DNA from: Sorghum bicolor | Taxonomy: Eukaryota; Streptophyta; Magnoliopsida; Poales; Poaceae | NCBI RefSeq assembly: GCF_000003195.3 | Contig: NC_012874.2 | Span: forward strand, 61,571,768-61,635,767 | DNA length: 64,000 nt | Direction of reading: 5' to 3' | Part shown: piece by piece, positions 47,174 to 59,450 of the stretch | Position numbering within the stretch: position 1 is the stretch's first letter | Layout: each line of letters opens with the position of its first letter | The notes under the pieces: generated by a model | The model's database searches: none | What the model saw: only the letters and a program-made list of their open reading frames with translations | What the model was told of the DNA's origin: nothing | Position numbers and translations under genes: made by a program

Positions 47174-47992
47174 ATGAATCACGACCCACCTTGACACCCG
47201 CCGGCTCTTGGAGTGCCTCTAGGCGCGCGTTCACGCCGCCACTAGCACCGCCGGTCGCGCTCACGTGTGGCCAGCCCGATCGGAGGATGCCGTGGGCGCG
47301 TTCGACAACGGTGGCGTCGCGTGCAGGGTGGCCGCCATATACAGGAGCTCCTTCTCCTTTGCGTCCGTGCCTTGCCTCGATTTGTTCCTCCTTCCTCTTC
47401 TCTGGTCCATCTTGTTTTTTCCTCCTCCTAGAAACTGTCAAAGGAGAGATTTGTTTTCCTGCTAGGCCTGGAAAAACAAGTGACGAACGTCTACTGTGGC
47501 TTCATTGCCTGCGATGATGCCGTGCAGCGCAAATTTGCCGCTGCCGCCACCGCCATTATCCTCGTCGTCGACACCATCGTGCTGGTGAAGATTAATAACC
47601 TTTCAGTTTTCAACATGATCAAAGCACCGTCTACCAACAAAGCACGGATGTTCTATCTTTTTGTCAAGGAGCAGCACAGGAGGGATGTGTCCTCATTTGT
47701 AGTTTTGATTCAGATTGTGTTGCTCTCTTTCTAGGGTTTGTGAGTTGGCTAGATTTGGAAAAGTCGAAGAAAACATAACGGTTAACCAAGAACACTTGTG
47801 GCATATATGATACTATATATGGCCAATTCTTTTAGAGTTAGCTTTGAGGATTTACCTAAATTAAGTGAAGTTGATGCTATTTTTTTTTAAAAAAATATAG
47901 TCAAATGATGCTTGCTTTTTTTCAAATACGTAGGATAACTGATTCTATATGGTTTGCTCTCGTTTTCTTAATTTCCATGTGGACTTCGGGCT
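47174..47992 (+). other. Unassigned, possible captured gene fragments
   Basis: A GC-rich part (47174-47350) and a segment near 47515-47600 show coding-like composition. The second encodes KFAAAATAIILVVDTIV in one frame, loosely like the C-terminus of TCP-1/CCT chaperonins (A-x3-AT-x2-ILxVD), but the match is too short to call. Multiple-gene capture would fit with the Argonaute piece next door. Confidence 0.3.
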
Positions 47993-48106
47993 TGCAAGAT
48001 AGTAGCTGGACAGCAATACCGGAAGAAGTTGGATGGCCACCAGGTCTCTAAACTGATGGACTCAACATGCCAGCGTCCATCTGTCTGTGAGGACAACATT
48101 CGTCAG
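47993..48106 (+). pseudogene. Argonaute gene fragment (one exon, L2 linker region)
   Basis: 38 codons read CKIVAGQQYRKKL, then DGHQVSKLM, then STCQRPSVCEDNIRQ, and end at a GT donor. CKIV-GQ-Y-K-L and TCQRP are the signature just after the PAZ domain in plant Argonaute proteins. The expected PMEL before CKIV is corrupted. No further Argonaute exon is seen nearby, so this is an isolated captured or relic exon. Confidence 0.65.
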
Positions 48107-49020
48107 GTGCTTGCTATTTCTCCATAATTTTTCTGTTTTATTTGATCTAAATTGTGGGCAAATACAAATAATTTGCAACAAATGTCTGTATATAATTAAT
48201 TAAATGGTGAACTCTAAAGTGTAATTCAAAATTGGACCAGCAACTGCATTTTTTTCTATAGGTCGGTGGATGACTCGACAAAGAAAGCAACAAGTTGATT
48301 TTGATGCGCGGAACATTTTTTGACTGCGCAAGGTGTCTAATTTCTGGGGAAAGGTATATGGCTTGTGACGATTTCTTGTGCGTTTGGAAACCTCTAGCTG
48401 TTTGATGCACAACAAATTAAACCCCTTATTCATTTGGCAGATAAATCATGACAGAAAGTACTGTTGACTGATTTTTTATGAGAGAAAAATATTACTGAAT
48501 GACTACCAGATTTGGTTGGTAAGCTCAAGCGAAATTAATTATCATTCATGTCCATTTAGTAGAAATAGGAATATTACACCAATCAATGTGCATAGACGAA
48601 GAAAGGCTTGCTAAGTATTTTGTTGGTCCACGTGGATGGAGATAAGGTTGGAAAACAAGTATTGATCGTTTTAGTTTCGCTTGGAGACAAAAAAGAAAGG
48701 TACATCTAGATATAAAGGCATAAGGTGTTCCCGATCGAGGTTTGTAAAATTAGCGGAGTTACAAAGTAATAATTGTTCAAATAAGATAATATCAAAATAT
48801 AATTCCAGAAAGTATCCTTTGTGAAATACTTTTTTTAGCTAGACATAATATTCTTCTTTTTATTTTTTAAGATATTTAAGTCAAAGTTACTAAAAAGGAT
48901 TTCCCAAATGTAATGTGTTGAGCTGTAATGGCTAAGTCTTAGGGAAGGTTATTTTAGCTTGCATATATTTTAATTTTAATTTGCATAGACTCCAACGTTA
49001 TCATAGCGTTAGCACGTGCA
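48107..49020. other. AT-rich stretch without a supported gene
   Basis: No long frame, terminus or family motif was seen. Short frames at 48147-48433 on the minus strand overlap each other and look random. Confidence 0.4.
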
Positions 49021-49026
49021 GTGTAT

Positions 49027-49270
49027 TGCTGATAATGCATATTGTGGAAAGGAAAAAAAAGGGATTAGCTAAAGTTGGCAGTACAAAAGGTGCACTTGAA
49101 TATTGTGGAATTAAATAATAGCAAAAAAATGAGACAATTTGAACTAGATTGACTGAAAATATTTAAAAAAACAGACCAAGGCCTGTTCGAAAAACAGGTT
49201 GGCTGGTTTGGGCTGTCCTTGTGCATGTGCTAAAGAAGGCAGCGTAGGCAAGTTTTAACCACTGGATTGT
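49027..49270. repeat. Duplicated segment, partner of 50067-50315
   Basis: The block from TGCTGATAATGCATATTGTGG to GAAGGCAGCGTAGGCA occurs twice in direct orientation. The second copy follows directly after the repeated PAP-upstream segment at 49856-50065. Confidence 0.9.
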
Positions 49271-49277
49271 CATTGCA

Positions 49278-49532
49278 CTCCCTCTGTCTACAAATAAATG
49301 TACGTCTCGATTTGGAGGAGTCAAACCTTTTTAAATTTAACCAAATATATATAAAAATATATCAATATTTATTATATGTAACATGTATCATTAGAATGAG
49401 CATGAATATACTTTCATAATATACTTATTCGCAGATACAAATATTGATTTTCTTTGATATATTTCTAGTCAAACTTAAAAAAGTTTAACTCCTTGAAAAA
49501 CGAGATGTGCATTTATTTGTAGACAACGGGAG
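49278..49532. mobile_element. Stowaway-type MITE
   Basis: It starts CTCCCTCTGTCTACAAATAA and ends TTATTTGTAGACAACGGGAG, long complementary arms of about 32 bases. The right flank is TA. The left flank reads CA, so the duplication is imperfect. Confidence 0.85.
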
Positions 49533-49553
49533 TACCATGCATTGTAGTATTAA

Positions 49554-49796
49554 GGCCTTGTTTAGTTGTGAATTTTTTTTGGATTTTGACAATATAGCAT
49601 TTTCCTTTGTTTGTGGCAAATATTGTCTAATCATGGACTAATTAGAGTCAAAAGATTCGTCTCGCGATTTGCAGACAAACTGTTCAATTAGTTTTTATTT
49701 TCATCTATATTTAGTGCTTCATGCATATGTCGCAAGACTCGATGTGACGGGAAATCTTGAAAACTTTTTAGTTTTTAGGGTGAACTAAACAAAGCC
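49554..49796. mobile_element. MITE, GGCCTTGTTTAGTT family, copy 4
   Basis: It starts GGCCTTGTTTAGTTGTG and ends GTGAACTAAACAAAGCC with the full family core. It is the best preserved of the copies here, 22 bp from a Stowaway MITE. Confidence 0.85.
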
Positions 49797-49855
49797 GTAT
49801 ATAAAAAAAGTATATCACAGACACACGTTTAGGCATATCACGGATCGGATGCGCC

Positions 49856-50315
49856 TGAATTGCAATTAACGTTGCTAGTTTCGGTGAAGCCTTTAATTTG
49901 CTACAATCAATCATTGGTGAGATTATCACTGTGGAGGTTTCCAGAGAATGCAGTATGGGAAGTAACCATCGCAGCTAGTTGAAGGAAAAGCGTGATGGCG
50001 CTAGAACAACGTGACTCTTTTCGTGCAATTTAACGTACATCTAGTGATGAGGGCACGGGTTATTATCTTTGCTGATAATGCATATTGTGGAAAGGAAAAA
50101 ACCGGATTTGCTAATTCTTGGCAGAACAAAAGGTGCACTTGAATATTGTGGAATTAAATACGAGCAAAAAAAAATTCAGACAATTTGAGCTAGATTGACT
50201 GAAAATAAAGAAAAAACAGAGGCCTGTTCGAAAAACAGGTTGGCTGGTTTGGGCTGTCCTTGTGCACGTGCCGCTAAAGAAGGCAGCGTAGGCATGTTTT
50301 AAACATTGGATTGTA
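49856..50315. repeat. Second copies of the PAP-upstream segment and of 49027-49270
   Basis: 49856-50065 repeats 44338-44552, and 50067-50315 repeats 49027-49270. Together they show that the region upstream of the phosphatase was duplicated and then split by insertions. Confidence 0.88.
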
Positions 50316-53300
50316 AATATACCATGGAGTGGATTAGTTTGCTTCATACAACTATTTAAAAAAACACACATCACATAGGCACATTTAGGCACACAGATGC
50401 GTCTGCACGCGTCTGCCGTAATGCGTCTGTAATAGTAAAACACATGTCTGTAATAAGTGGATACTACATACGTGTGTTAACAACACGAGACTACGATCAA
50501 GACAAACACACGTCTATAATAAACCCTTAACAAAGATTGGTGAGTATTTACACACATCTGGAGTAAGCTCTTATTGGTGACGCATGTTGCGAACACGCGT
50601 CCACGATAAGATTATGGCGCTTTTGTGTGAAGAACCATAGTTCACACACATGTACTGTACAAGCGTCTATAGTAGACGATGTTTATAAAATGCATCTGCA
50701 GTAGTTAGCATACTACCGACTCATAGACTCTACATGCATCTATAGTATTTTACTTACTACCATTGACTACTACAAATTTATTATTTTCTAAACTTTGAAA
50801 TTAAAATGATCTATATAAAAAACCTTATATTTCTATATTTCTAAACCATGAAATGAGCAATGTATACTAGCAATGAAAGGTGGATACTAGTTTTGATGAA
50901 CTACTTTCAGCTTTCTTCATCTAAATATGCAAACTAGCTATCAAGTGATTTTGAGTTTAAGTGGTGTATAAATCACAAAAATCCACCATTATTCTAAATA
51001 GAATAAACCACATTTTTTTCTATTTCTAGACCACAAATGAGCCTAGTGATAAAACATAAGAGGACAAAGTTGGTAACCTTCAGAACCGAAGATTGGATGA
51101 AGGAATCAAATGAAATCTTGAAATGACTAGAGACGAGCAAGAAGGAGATGGACACGAGCAAGAGCAGAGGGCTTCAAATGGCTTGGGCTTGGGAAGAAAG
51201 ACAGAGAAAGTACAAAGCCCAGAACCTATAGTCCTAGATTGTGGTTTAAACACAGACTACTTATTGTCCTAGTTGGAGATTCCAACCGGTATTAAAGGTT
51301 TAGTCATGGCTAGTAGTTCCAACTATGGCTAGAGTTTGACCTTTAGTCCCGATTTGAATCACTAGCTGAGACTAGAGGTGCTCTCCTGCAAAAGAGGTGC
51401 TCTCCTGCAAAAGTTTGTGGTTCTAGCCATTGGGCAGGAGACTTAAGTCCCGGTTGGTTACTCCACCTAAGAATAATACTCTCTTTAGTCTTGGGCTAAA
51501 AATGGCCAAAACTAAAAACAAATTTCAATCCAAATGGAAAGTCTATTCTCCACTAGTATTTTAACCTTGGCAGGCCATGTTGAAAGACCAAAAACGGCGA
51601 CCAGAGGGAGGGTGAATGGCCTCAAATTTCTTTCAAAATATTTGGCCACAGTCCCAAAATCACTCCCGAGCACAAGTAAATTATCGAATTTAAAATACCC
51701 AAGCCAACTGGTATCGAAAGTACCTAGATCGATTACTTACAACGATAGAAAAACAGCATAACAAACGGATCACAAAACGAAGCTCAAACGATCAAGCTAC
51801 GAGCAAAATAATAAATCGGAGCTAGAAAAGAAAAAGAAGCCGATGAAGGGTCTGCTCTTCATGGTGTAGCTACAAAAGAACATGGTAGAGCTACCGAGAG
51901 CACAAACTCAAGCAAGGATTATCTCTGAGAAAGAATTAAAAAAATCCAAACACTATTGCTGCACTGAGACAGCTTCCAAAGGTTGAGATAACAATTCACG
52001 TGAACCGCTATTGCTGCTCTTTGAGCTGAGCATGCAGGGGGGTGCTGTTTGAGCACGCAGAGATACTACAGAGAGAGACGCTGGGCACCAACACTACTTG
52101 GGCGTGTCCCCTTCCTGCTGGAACGGTGCGGATGGCCAAGAAGCCTCTCGAGCGCCCGTTCGGTGCTCGGTACGGCACTGGACCTCCCTGACTTTGCCTG
52201 CGATGGAGCCGAAAGAGAGACTCGATCAGTGGCAGAGCAAAAGTGAGCAGCTCGAGGGCCTGGCGGGGCGAGCGCCGCTCGATTGAGCAGACACAGCACC
52301 TAAGCGCTCGGTGTTGGCAGCGCACTGCCGCTGAAAAAGCACGCACGACTAGACCCCAGAAGCACAGGAACTTGACGAACCCGACGAACTCGATGAACAC
52401 AGAAAGCGAGAGGCGGTTAAGAAAATCTCGGTAAAATTCGACTCAAAATTTCAAGAAACGCTCCTAAAATTTGCACGGACCAAATTCACCTAGCAACGAA
52501 GCTATTCGCCAAAAATCATTGCCTGGAATTGACCCAAACTCTAAGAAATTCAGATCACAGCCAAGAACGAAAAACACACCACAAGTGCAGAACGAAAATC
52601 ACAGGCTCAAAATTGGAATCCCCGAGGACATTTAGAATTTGGAAGTCCATTCCTAATTGAAATCACACAAAATACACCATGAATTTTTAGTTCACATGAC
52701 CTCTCTCATGAACAGGAAACTAACCCTAGGTAGAGAAAGGGGAAATAAGAGTGGGGAGAGAGGTGGGGGAGACAAGGGACTCCCCCTTCTTATTTATCAG
52801 ACATATTACATATTTTCTAATTGTCTATAGATATTTTTAAGCGATCTAATTAGCCACAGGGACATTCTAGTCTAACTCGACATAACCTAGATCTGACGGC
52901 CACGGCGCCTTTCATGAGGTAACTTAGCCTTGACGCCAACTCCTTAATGCCACCACGTGGTGTCCGTTCCTCGAAACCTCCGCCCGGGTTCTGAGGTCCA
53001 AATCCGTGAAACCCACTGCGGCTAGTCATCCAGCCTTCTGGTCCGTCAGTCCAAGCCTCACATCCGTCCTTCACCGCTCCAGATCCATCGACACGGCATG
53101 TCTCTACTTGACCTTCTCCTCGCCGTCGACCACCGTCTCCGAACTCCACACCTACACACCACAAACCAAGAGACATGTCGCACGACTCAACTCATGCCAA
53201 TAGTTAGTCACTAACTCAATATTTAGCCAAAACCAAATCCAAAAGACTTCACATCGGTGGTTTGTTTATTGATTTACATGAATCGGTACCGGCGGGACAG

Positions 53301-53690
53301 CTAATTCGCAAATTGACATGGTTGGGCCCCATAGGCTTGAATGTTAGTGACTAACTGGGCCCCAATGACGAATTGACGCTTGCTAGCGGGGCAAACTGTC
53401 CGGGCTCAAATATTGGTCGTTTCAGCAAAACTGAGCTATGAAATCTGCATCGAGTATGGCCTTACTTGTGGGCCCGCAAAGCAAAGCAAAGAGCCGGTCC
53501 ATGAATAATATTCATTGCCGGCCAACCCCATTTGGATGTTCATGTGATCGCTTCTTGATGCTAGTATTGACGTTTTCTTGATGTTAGTAATGACGTAATA
53601 AGGTGCTGGTCGTAGCGAGTTTAAATAATTCGCATGCATTCCACTTCGTGTGTGGATTGTGGACGTCTCTTTCCCTCTTGATGCTAACGG
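50316..53690. other. Repeat-derived non-coding stretch
   Basis: 50380-50760 has many ACGCGTCT / GTCTATAGTAG-like units as in CACTA subterminal regions. 51230-51500 carries CTTTAGTCCCG-type units and a tandem GAGGTGCTCTCCTGCAAAA pair. 52000-53200 is GC-richer, with overlapping frames on both strands that show no family signature and look like LTR sequence. No gene is supported. Confidence 0.4.
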
Positions 53691-53960
53691 CACTATAAGA
53701 AATGCATGATTTTTTGACATATTTAGTATGACAATAGACCGTGATGTCATTATATCATCTAGATTATGACATTTTGTAATAAGTATTTTGACCTAGTGAC
53801 ATAAAAAAGCTGGATGTCATAATAAATGTCATAGAACTATTCTAATTTCATACTATAAAAATATTCACTATGTCATGAGACCTAATTTATAAATATCAAA
53901 AAAAATTGACATAGATTGGGTGTCAAAAAATATTTTTAGAAATATTTATCAGCGTGATTA
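53691..53960. mobile_element. Non-autonomous CACTA-type element, left end
   Basis: It starts CACTATAAGAAATGCATG and contains repeated TGTCATAA / TTATGACAT units. It shares TATTTAGTATGACAATAG with 16922-17134. The right end is not clear. Confidence 0.55.
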
Positions 53961-54150
53961 CTCAAATGTTTGCCGTGGCAAGGCTTTGAACCCATGACCT
54001 TCCGTTGGAACTAAAAGAGCAAACCAAATGGACCAACGTTTGCCTGTGCTTGTTTGAGCATTGTGGCTTTCTTTTGTTCTCAGGAGTCTGATGGAGGGGA
54101 AAACAAGGGTTTTAAACATGGGACCAATTGCCAACAAGTAAACGAGCTAA

Positions 54151-54446
54151 GGCCAGTCTCAATGGAGAGTTTCATATCATTGTTTTCAAGGTTGCCATGT
54201 CATGTGAAATGAAATAAAACTTGGATGAAACACCCACTCTCAATAGAGAGTTCCATTCTACGGTTTCATAGACATTTAATTTTAAGACTCATAGAGAGTT
54301 GGTAATTGTGTCAAGAGAGTTTTATCTAGATGAAACCCATTTCTTCTCTCTCTTCTTAAATACAGTGTCATATCATCCAAAATGCCTATGTGACAGCCTA
54401 TTTAGTGTGAATAAAACTCAAGATGAAACTCCCACTAAGACTGGCC
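54151..54446. mobile_element. Tourist-like MITE
   Basis: The ends GGCCAGTCTCAATGGAGAG and CTCCCACTAAGACTGGCC are complementary over about 25 bases with a few mismatches. The interior repeats the AGAGAGTT / GATGAAAC theme. It is 296 bp and non-coding. Confidence 0.8.
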
Positions 54447-54695
54447 TCACCACTAGGTCCATTATTTGATAGTTACGTTTTAGGCGTTCTGAACTTTTTT
54501 TCTTCTTCGCATATGGGGTTCGAACCTGTCCCCCTCCTAAACAGTGTGAGCTATCTGCCTTCTTTTCACATCATCTAATATCCGCACACACAAATTACTC
54601 TTCCACTTTATTTTTCATCCCTACTATTTTGTTTTTGTTTCCATTATTTAGGAATTAAAATATCACACACGTAGAAATTACTCTTCTATTTTATT

Positions 54696-55718
54696 TTACA
54701 TTCCATCAAGGCTGTCAACAATCTCAAAGGTGCAAATCTTAGAACAAGCAATAAGTTCCACTCTCTTGATGAGAGATTCTGCCAACCCATTTTGAGTATG
54801 GATATATGGGACCGAGTGGTGAACGTGAATTCCTAAAGCCATGCAATAGTCATTGAAGGCATGTGAAGAAAATTCAGCAGCATTATCCATTTGGATGGAT
54901 TGGATTTGATGTTCAGGATGTTGTGCCTTAAGTTTAATAACTTTGGCAATGATTTTAGCAAATGCATGGTTCCTTGTGGAGAGGAGACTCACATTAGACC
55001 ATAGTGTAGATGCATCTATGAGAACCATGAAATACCTGAATGGCCCAAACGACGGTTGAATGGGACCACATATGTCTCCTTGAATGCGTTCAAGGAACTT
55101 TAAAGGTTCGGCATGAATTTTGAGATAAGAGGGTCTCAAAATTAATTTCCCCGTGGCACACGCAGTGCACACAAAATCTGATGATTGAGGAAATTTTGCA
55201 TCACTTAAAGTGTGACCAACAGAATTGCTTATAATTTTCCGCATCATCCCAATGCCAGGATGGCCAAGGCGTTCATGCCAAGTTTGGAATGTGTTAACAT
55301 TCTGGAAAATAATTTTATAAGCAACATATAGTACGGGTTTTATGTATGTGTAGTACAATCCAGACTGGAGTGAGGGAACTTTTTCAAGTGTCTCTTTGCC
55401 ATATCCGTTATCTTTGGTAATGAGAAGAAATTCCTCTTTATTGTCCATGTGAGTTTCAACATGGAAACCATTCTTATGGATATCTTTATAACTCAATAGG
55501 GTACGCATTGAATCAGGATACAATAATGCATCCTCAATTGTTAGCGATGTACCCATAGGGAGCATAATAGTGGCTCTACTGGTGCCAACTATTACTACAT
55601 CACGTCCAGCGATTGTTAAAACATTTTCTTTATTCTTCGTGAGAGTTTGGAAATATTTTATCTCCCTGAGTATAGAGTTAGTGGTACCACTGTCCACTAA
55701 GCACATTTCCTCTTCCAT
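54696..55718 (-). pseudogene. Copia protease-integrase fragment
   Basis: 340 codons are open. A protease active site VDSGTTNS lies at the start, the GAG-pre-integrase zinc motif (WHERLGHPG, then CTACATGK) in the middle, and the integrase core with all three acidic residues: D of GDICGP, D of QMDNAAEF and E of NGLAESLIK. The frame ends shortly after the Glu, so the polyprotein is cut before reverse transcriptase. The minus-strand sequence before it ends TTTGTATAG, a possible splice acceptor. Confidence 0.85.
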
Positions 55719-56210
55719 CTTGATTGACTCCCGTACAATCTATACAAATGGAGAAATTTGAAACATGTAATTCTCAACCAATATGTATAGAATACATACT
55801 ATATATATAGGTACTAATTGTGCATAATACAATTACAATACCCAATGTGCTTAAACAAGTATAGTTCAAGGACTAACTTATTACATCCATCCACAATTTA
55901 ACAACATCATCCACAAATACTATATAAGGTAGCAAGGTATCTCGAAGTGCAGGAGCCTAGTTGAAGTCTCCAAAGATGTCGCCAGAGGTGTACTCCATGA
56001 TCATGTTCTCCGTATCAGCGTCGTTTCTCCATCAGGTGGTGGCAGGGCCTTGGTGTTGCTCGGTCCCGCAGGAGCGGTGTTGGAGCACCCAGGGGCATCT
56101 AGCATCGGTAGGTCAAGCTGGAATGCTTGTTCCATGTTGACACCGGCTTGAAAGTTGAAGTGTGCTTCAAATTGTCCACCTTGATTGGAACGTCCTTGAT
56201 CAGAGCGTCC

Positions 56211-57069
56211 TCATCCCACGGATTTCAAGTACAATTCCACAAGTTGCTTGGGAGTGCGGCATTTCTGAGTCGGATGGCTATAATAGCCACATTTGTCACA
56301 AGTGCTAGACTTGTAGGCTTCTTTTTGTCTAACTTGGAACATCCTTTCCCTTGTTAGCACCCCGAGACTTACGCTGTCTCTGTCTCTTATGCATGTTCTT
56401 TCCTTTGAAGTTTCCAGGATCACTAGAGTTAGTGGTATTCCTTTGCTGTTTTGTCTGAGTGTTAGTATGTACTTCTGGCAGAGGCTTGGTTCCCACAGGA
56501 CGTAGGTTGGAGTTCCACATAAGGACCTCACCATGCTCTTCTTCCTGAAGTAATGTCTTAATTAACTCAGAATAAACAGTGAAACCTCTTTCACAGTATT
56601 GTTGCTGAAGGATCATCTGAGCAGGAAGTAAGGTAGATAGAGTCTTCTCAATTTTCTCTACATCAGATGGTTCCTTTTTGCAAAATTTTAGTTTAGCACT
56701 GAGTTTATGAACAACATGGTTGAACACTCCCACAGATTTAAAATCTTGTATGCGGAGATGGTTCCACTCATTTAGAGCTTCTCGTAGGATGATTGCCTTT
56801 TGTTGTTCATATCGTGTTTGAAGAGCAAGCCATAGAGCGCGTGGGTCTTCTTCCAATATGTACTCAGCTTTGAGATCCTGGTGGATGTGGTTCCTTATGA
56901 TGAATAAGGCATTGTACTTGTGAGGATCAGTCAATGCATCAACTCCCTGTTGGGGTGGTGCAATTGCCTGATACAACCCGCGCAACGATAGACTCACTTT
57001 GTGATCCATCGCCCATGTGGTGAAGTTGTGGCCATCAAGAGCGAGTACCTCAAACTCTATGGTGGCCAT
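56211..57069 (-). pseudogene. Copia gag with frameshifted zinc knuckle
   Basis: The gag frame opens at 57069 (MATIEFEVLALDG), runs through a UBN2-type domain (LWLALQTRYEQQK) and a basic tail, and stops at 56329. The CCHC knuckle CDKCGYYSHPTQKC lies in another frame (56340-56211), so one frameshift separates it. A stop follows at SVG, with Copia-like spacer still readable beyond it. Confidence 0.85.
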
Positions 57070-57238
57070 TGTGCCTACATGAGTAGGGCCATAGATTTGT
57101 TAAAAATCCTTGACAATGTTGAAAAGTAGTGCGGAATGCAATTAATCAAGGTAAACTTGAAATAGAGGGACATTCTCCATTTATGGAATAACATAGTCAA
57201 TCACCGATGGTGTTAACTTTAGTTTAATTTAATTCTCA

Positions 57239-57555
57239 ACATTGGGTATGCACGGTTAGGATAAAATCCCGCAGTAGTACTATAGTACTATCATGTGTAT
57301 GGCCAATGTGAGAAGAATTATATGGTAATCACTTCGGTGTAGACCTTGTTTTATAATCAAATTGGGTACGCACGTTGAGGATAAAAATCCTGCAGTAGTA
57401 CTATGTTACTACCTTGTGTATGGCCAATTTGAAAATAAAAGATAGTCACCAAAAAGTGTAGACCAATTTGTTTCAAAACTTGATATTGGGTATACACGTT
57501 GAGGAATAAATCCCGCAGCAGTACTAGGGTACTACCTTGTGTATGGCCAATATAA
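57239..57555. repeat. Three tandem ~120-bp repeats in the Copia leader
   Basis: Units starting at about 57239, 57358 and 57482 share ATTGGGTA, CACG-TGAGGA, GCAGTAGTACTA and TTGTGTATGGCCAAT. They lie between the putative 5' LTR and gag of the second Copia element. Confidence 0.85.
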
Positions 57556-57559
57556 AAAA

Positions 57560-59129
57560 TTAAGAAAACTTAGTGTTATTCCAGAAATGAGAGAAAATCA
57601 ACTGAAAGCATTTGCATAAAATATTAAGTGCTTGTATGGGAAGCTAGAAACTTAATATATAAATTGCATAAAATAAATTGCAATAATTTTGTGGAGTATG
57701 TTGTTATTGGGAATGCCGGAGGCAACACTGTGAACAATATACTCAACACAAAAATATTCATGTTATTGGGAATTGCATGAAGCAAACACTTTGAACATGA
57801 ACAAACCATGTATATTATATTGCATTTAAAGAAACACACATATATATATATACATGGATACATCATCAGGGGTCTAAAAACATTAAAACAATTTAGACTA
57901 ACACACTGATGAACAGTACTGCAAAATTAGCAATTAACAAGATAGTTAACAAACTAAATATAACAGAAATAAGTAGATAAATATTGGGAACAAACAAGCT
58001 AGCTATCCATCGACAAAGGTAAAACAACAGATAGTAGATGCAAGCCCATCCAGCATGTGTGCTGTACGAGCATACTCCTAGCCATAAAGAAAGGCCACTT
58101 CTAGCTCTCTCCAACCAGAAAGCAAACGATGGACCGCACACTTGCATGTGTGCTGTACAAGCCCATCCAGCATATGCCGTAAGCAGAAGCAAGCAGGTAG
58201 TGCTCTCTCATCCCACGCTCGCATCCAAAGCCATGCTCCTCCCTCATGGTGTGCTCAAGATGGCGGGGAAGCAAGACCCCCATCCTCATCGGAGGAGGAC
58301 CGTGTGCCACCGTTTCCGCTCGGCCCGGCATGGCCGTTCGGGAGGCTACGCGCCGAGTCACCGTGGGGAACGCAAATCCATGTCCGACGGAGCCCCAGGT
58401 GGCGGTTGGCGGCCTGTCCGGCATGCACGTGGTGACGGGACGCTTCAGCAAGCTGTGGAGGAGGACGCGGTGCAGCAAGCTCTGTGTCGGTGATGATGCG
58501 GCGTGCCGGGGCATATTGACGGGCCGCAATGGTCAAAGGAGAACGGCTCTGGTGCCTCCTCAATCCAGCCACGGTGAAGGACGGAGTCGGTGCACTTAGC
58601 GCCGGCTCAATCTCCATCGCTGCGGGGCCGGCCCAGTTAGAGGGGCCAACGACGTCCGGCGCTGGAGGAGGAGGGGCGCAGGGGCCGTGGCCATGGTCGG
58701 GGCAGAACCTCGGCAACCACAATGGGCATGGCCCCGGCGCGTGCTCGGCGCAAACCGGCGCAGGGGCCACAGGCGCATCGCCCACGCGACAACAACCACC
58801 ATGACCGCCGACCCGCATCCGGAGTCCGTGGCCCCTATCCCTTCCCCGGCGTTCACCAGCCTTTCACCGAGAAAGGAAGCAGAACATGTCGAGCAGTTCA
58901 TCGCGGATGTAGTGGTGGTTGAACGACACCCCCAAGTTGAGGGCACGGTGGAGGATGAAAAAGACGAGATCGGCGACAAGGATCGCTGAAGGTACGTAGC
59001 GCGGCATGGTACCTTTGGATCGGCTTCTTCGCAAACTTGAATGGCCTTCAACTCCTTGCAGGCCTGCTCACCAGCGTTCTTCTTCCTGGACTCCCTCTCG
59101 AGAGCACATAGACTCAAGCAATTGTTGAT
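57560..59129. other. Leader or captured sequence, GC-rich in part
   Basis: 58200-59000 is GC-rich with long overlapping frames on both strands (for example 58255-58818 minus, 58246-58599 plus). None shows a family signature, and their overlap indicates composition, not coding. On the minus strand this lies between the putative LTR and gag, so it may be retrotransposon leader or captured DNA. Confidence 0.3.
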
Positions 59130-59450
59130 AACGTGTTTGCGTTGGAATGTAAATGAGAATGTAAATGGGTGAATGAACAGTCTTTCATTGATCTAGTGAT
59201 GTATATTTATACACCCGTACGAACACCATGGCGGAGTGCTTGCAGGCAACCGCTCATGGCGCCGACGGTTCGACAGAACGTGGTGAGTGGGATCGGGAGC
59301 GGGAGCGAGTGCGGGAGCAGTTCCCGTTCTCTGATGAGATCAACCCAGTCAATAGTTGTAACATTATTGAATTTGGAACATCCAGCGTGGCTTTCTCCTA
59401 GTCGTCGCTCCTCGGTCTTTAACTGCATCTATCTAATCTCCCTGGTGGAC
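59130..59450 (-). mobile_element. Putative 5' LTR of the second Copia element
   Basis: On the minus strand a TATAAATATA (about 59205-59214) is followed about 75 bp later by AACACGTTATCAACA, similar to the LTR/primer-site junction of some plant Copia elements (ACACGTTATCAGCAC). The outer end may be TGTTTGTCCACC near 59450. No second LTR is present to confirm it. Confidence 0.35.

Larger units (their letters stand above)
54696..57069 (-). mobile_element. Truncated Ty1/Copia retrotransposon (gag to integrase)
   Basis: Minus-strand order: gag (57069-56329), zinc knuckle (56340-56211, other frame), Ser/Gly-rich spacer, AT-rich gap (55960-55740), protease and integrase (55718-54696). Reverse transcriptase and RNase H are absent and the frame ends in unrelated AT-rich sequence at about 54696. 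The family differs from the Copia element at 355-3256. Confidence 0.88.

Noticed and set aside
47515..47600. TCP-1/CCT chaperonin C-terminal fragment
   Set aside because: Only about 17 residues resemble the family and no other exon is present, so it is left unassigned.
53985..54560. tRNA- or SINE-like B boxes (GGTTCGAACC-type) near 53990 and 54520
   Set aside because: No A box at the right spacing and no cloverleaf was found.
58246..58818. Long overlapping ORFs on both strands
   Set aside because: The block is GC-rich, all frames are open by composition, and none shows a domain or splice structure.
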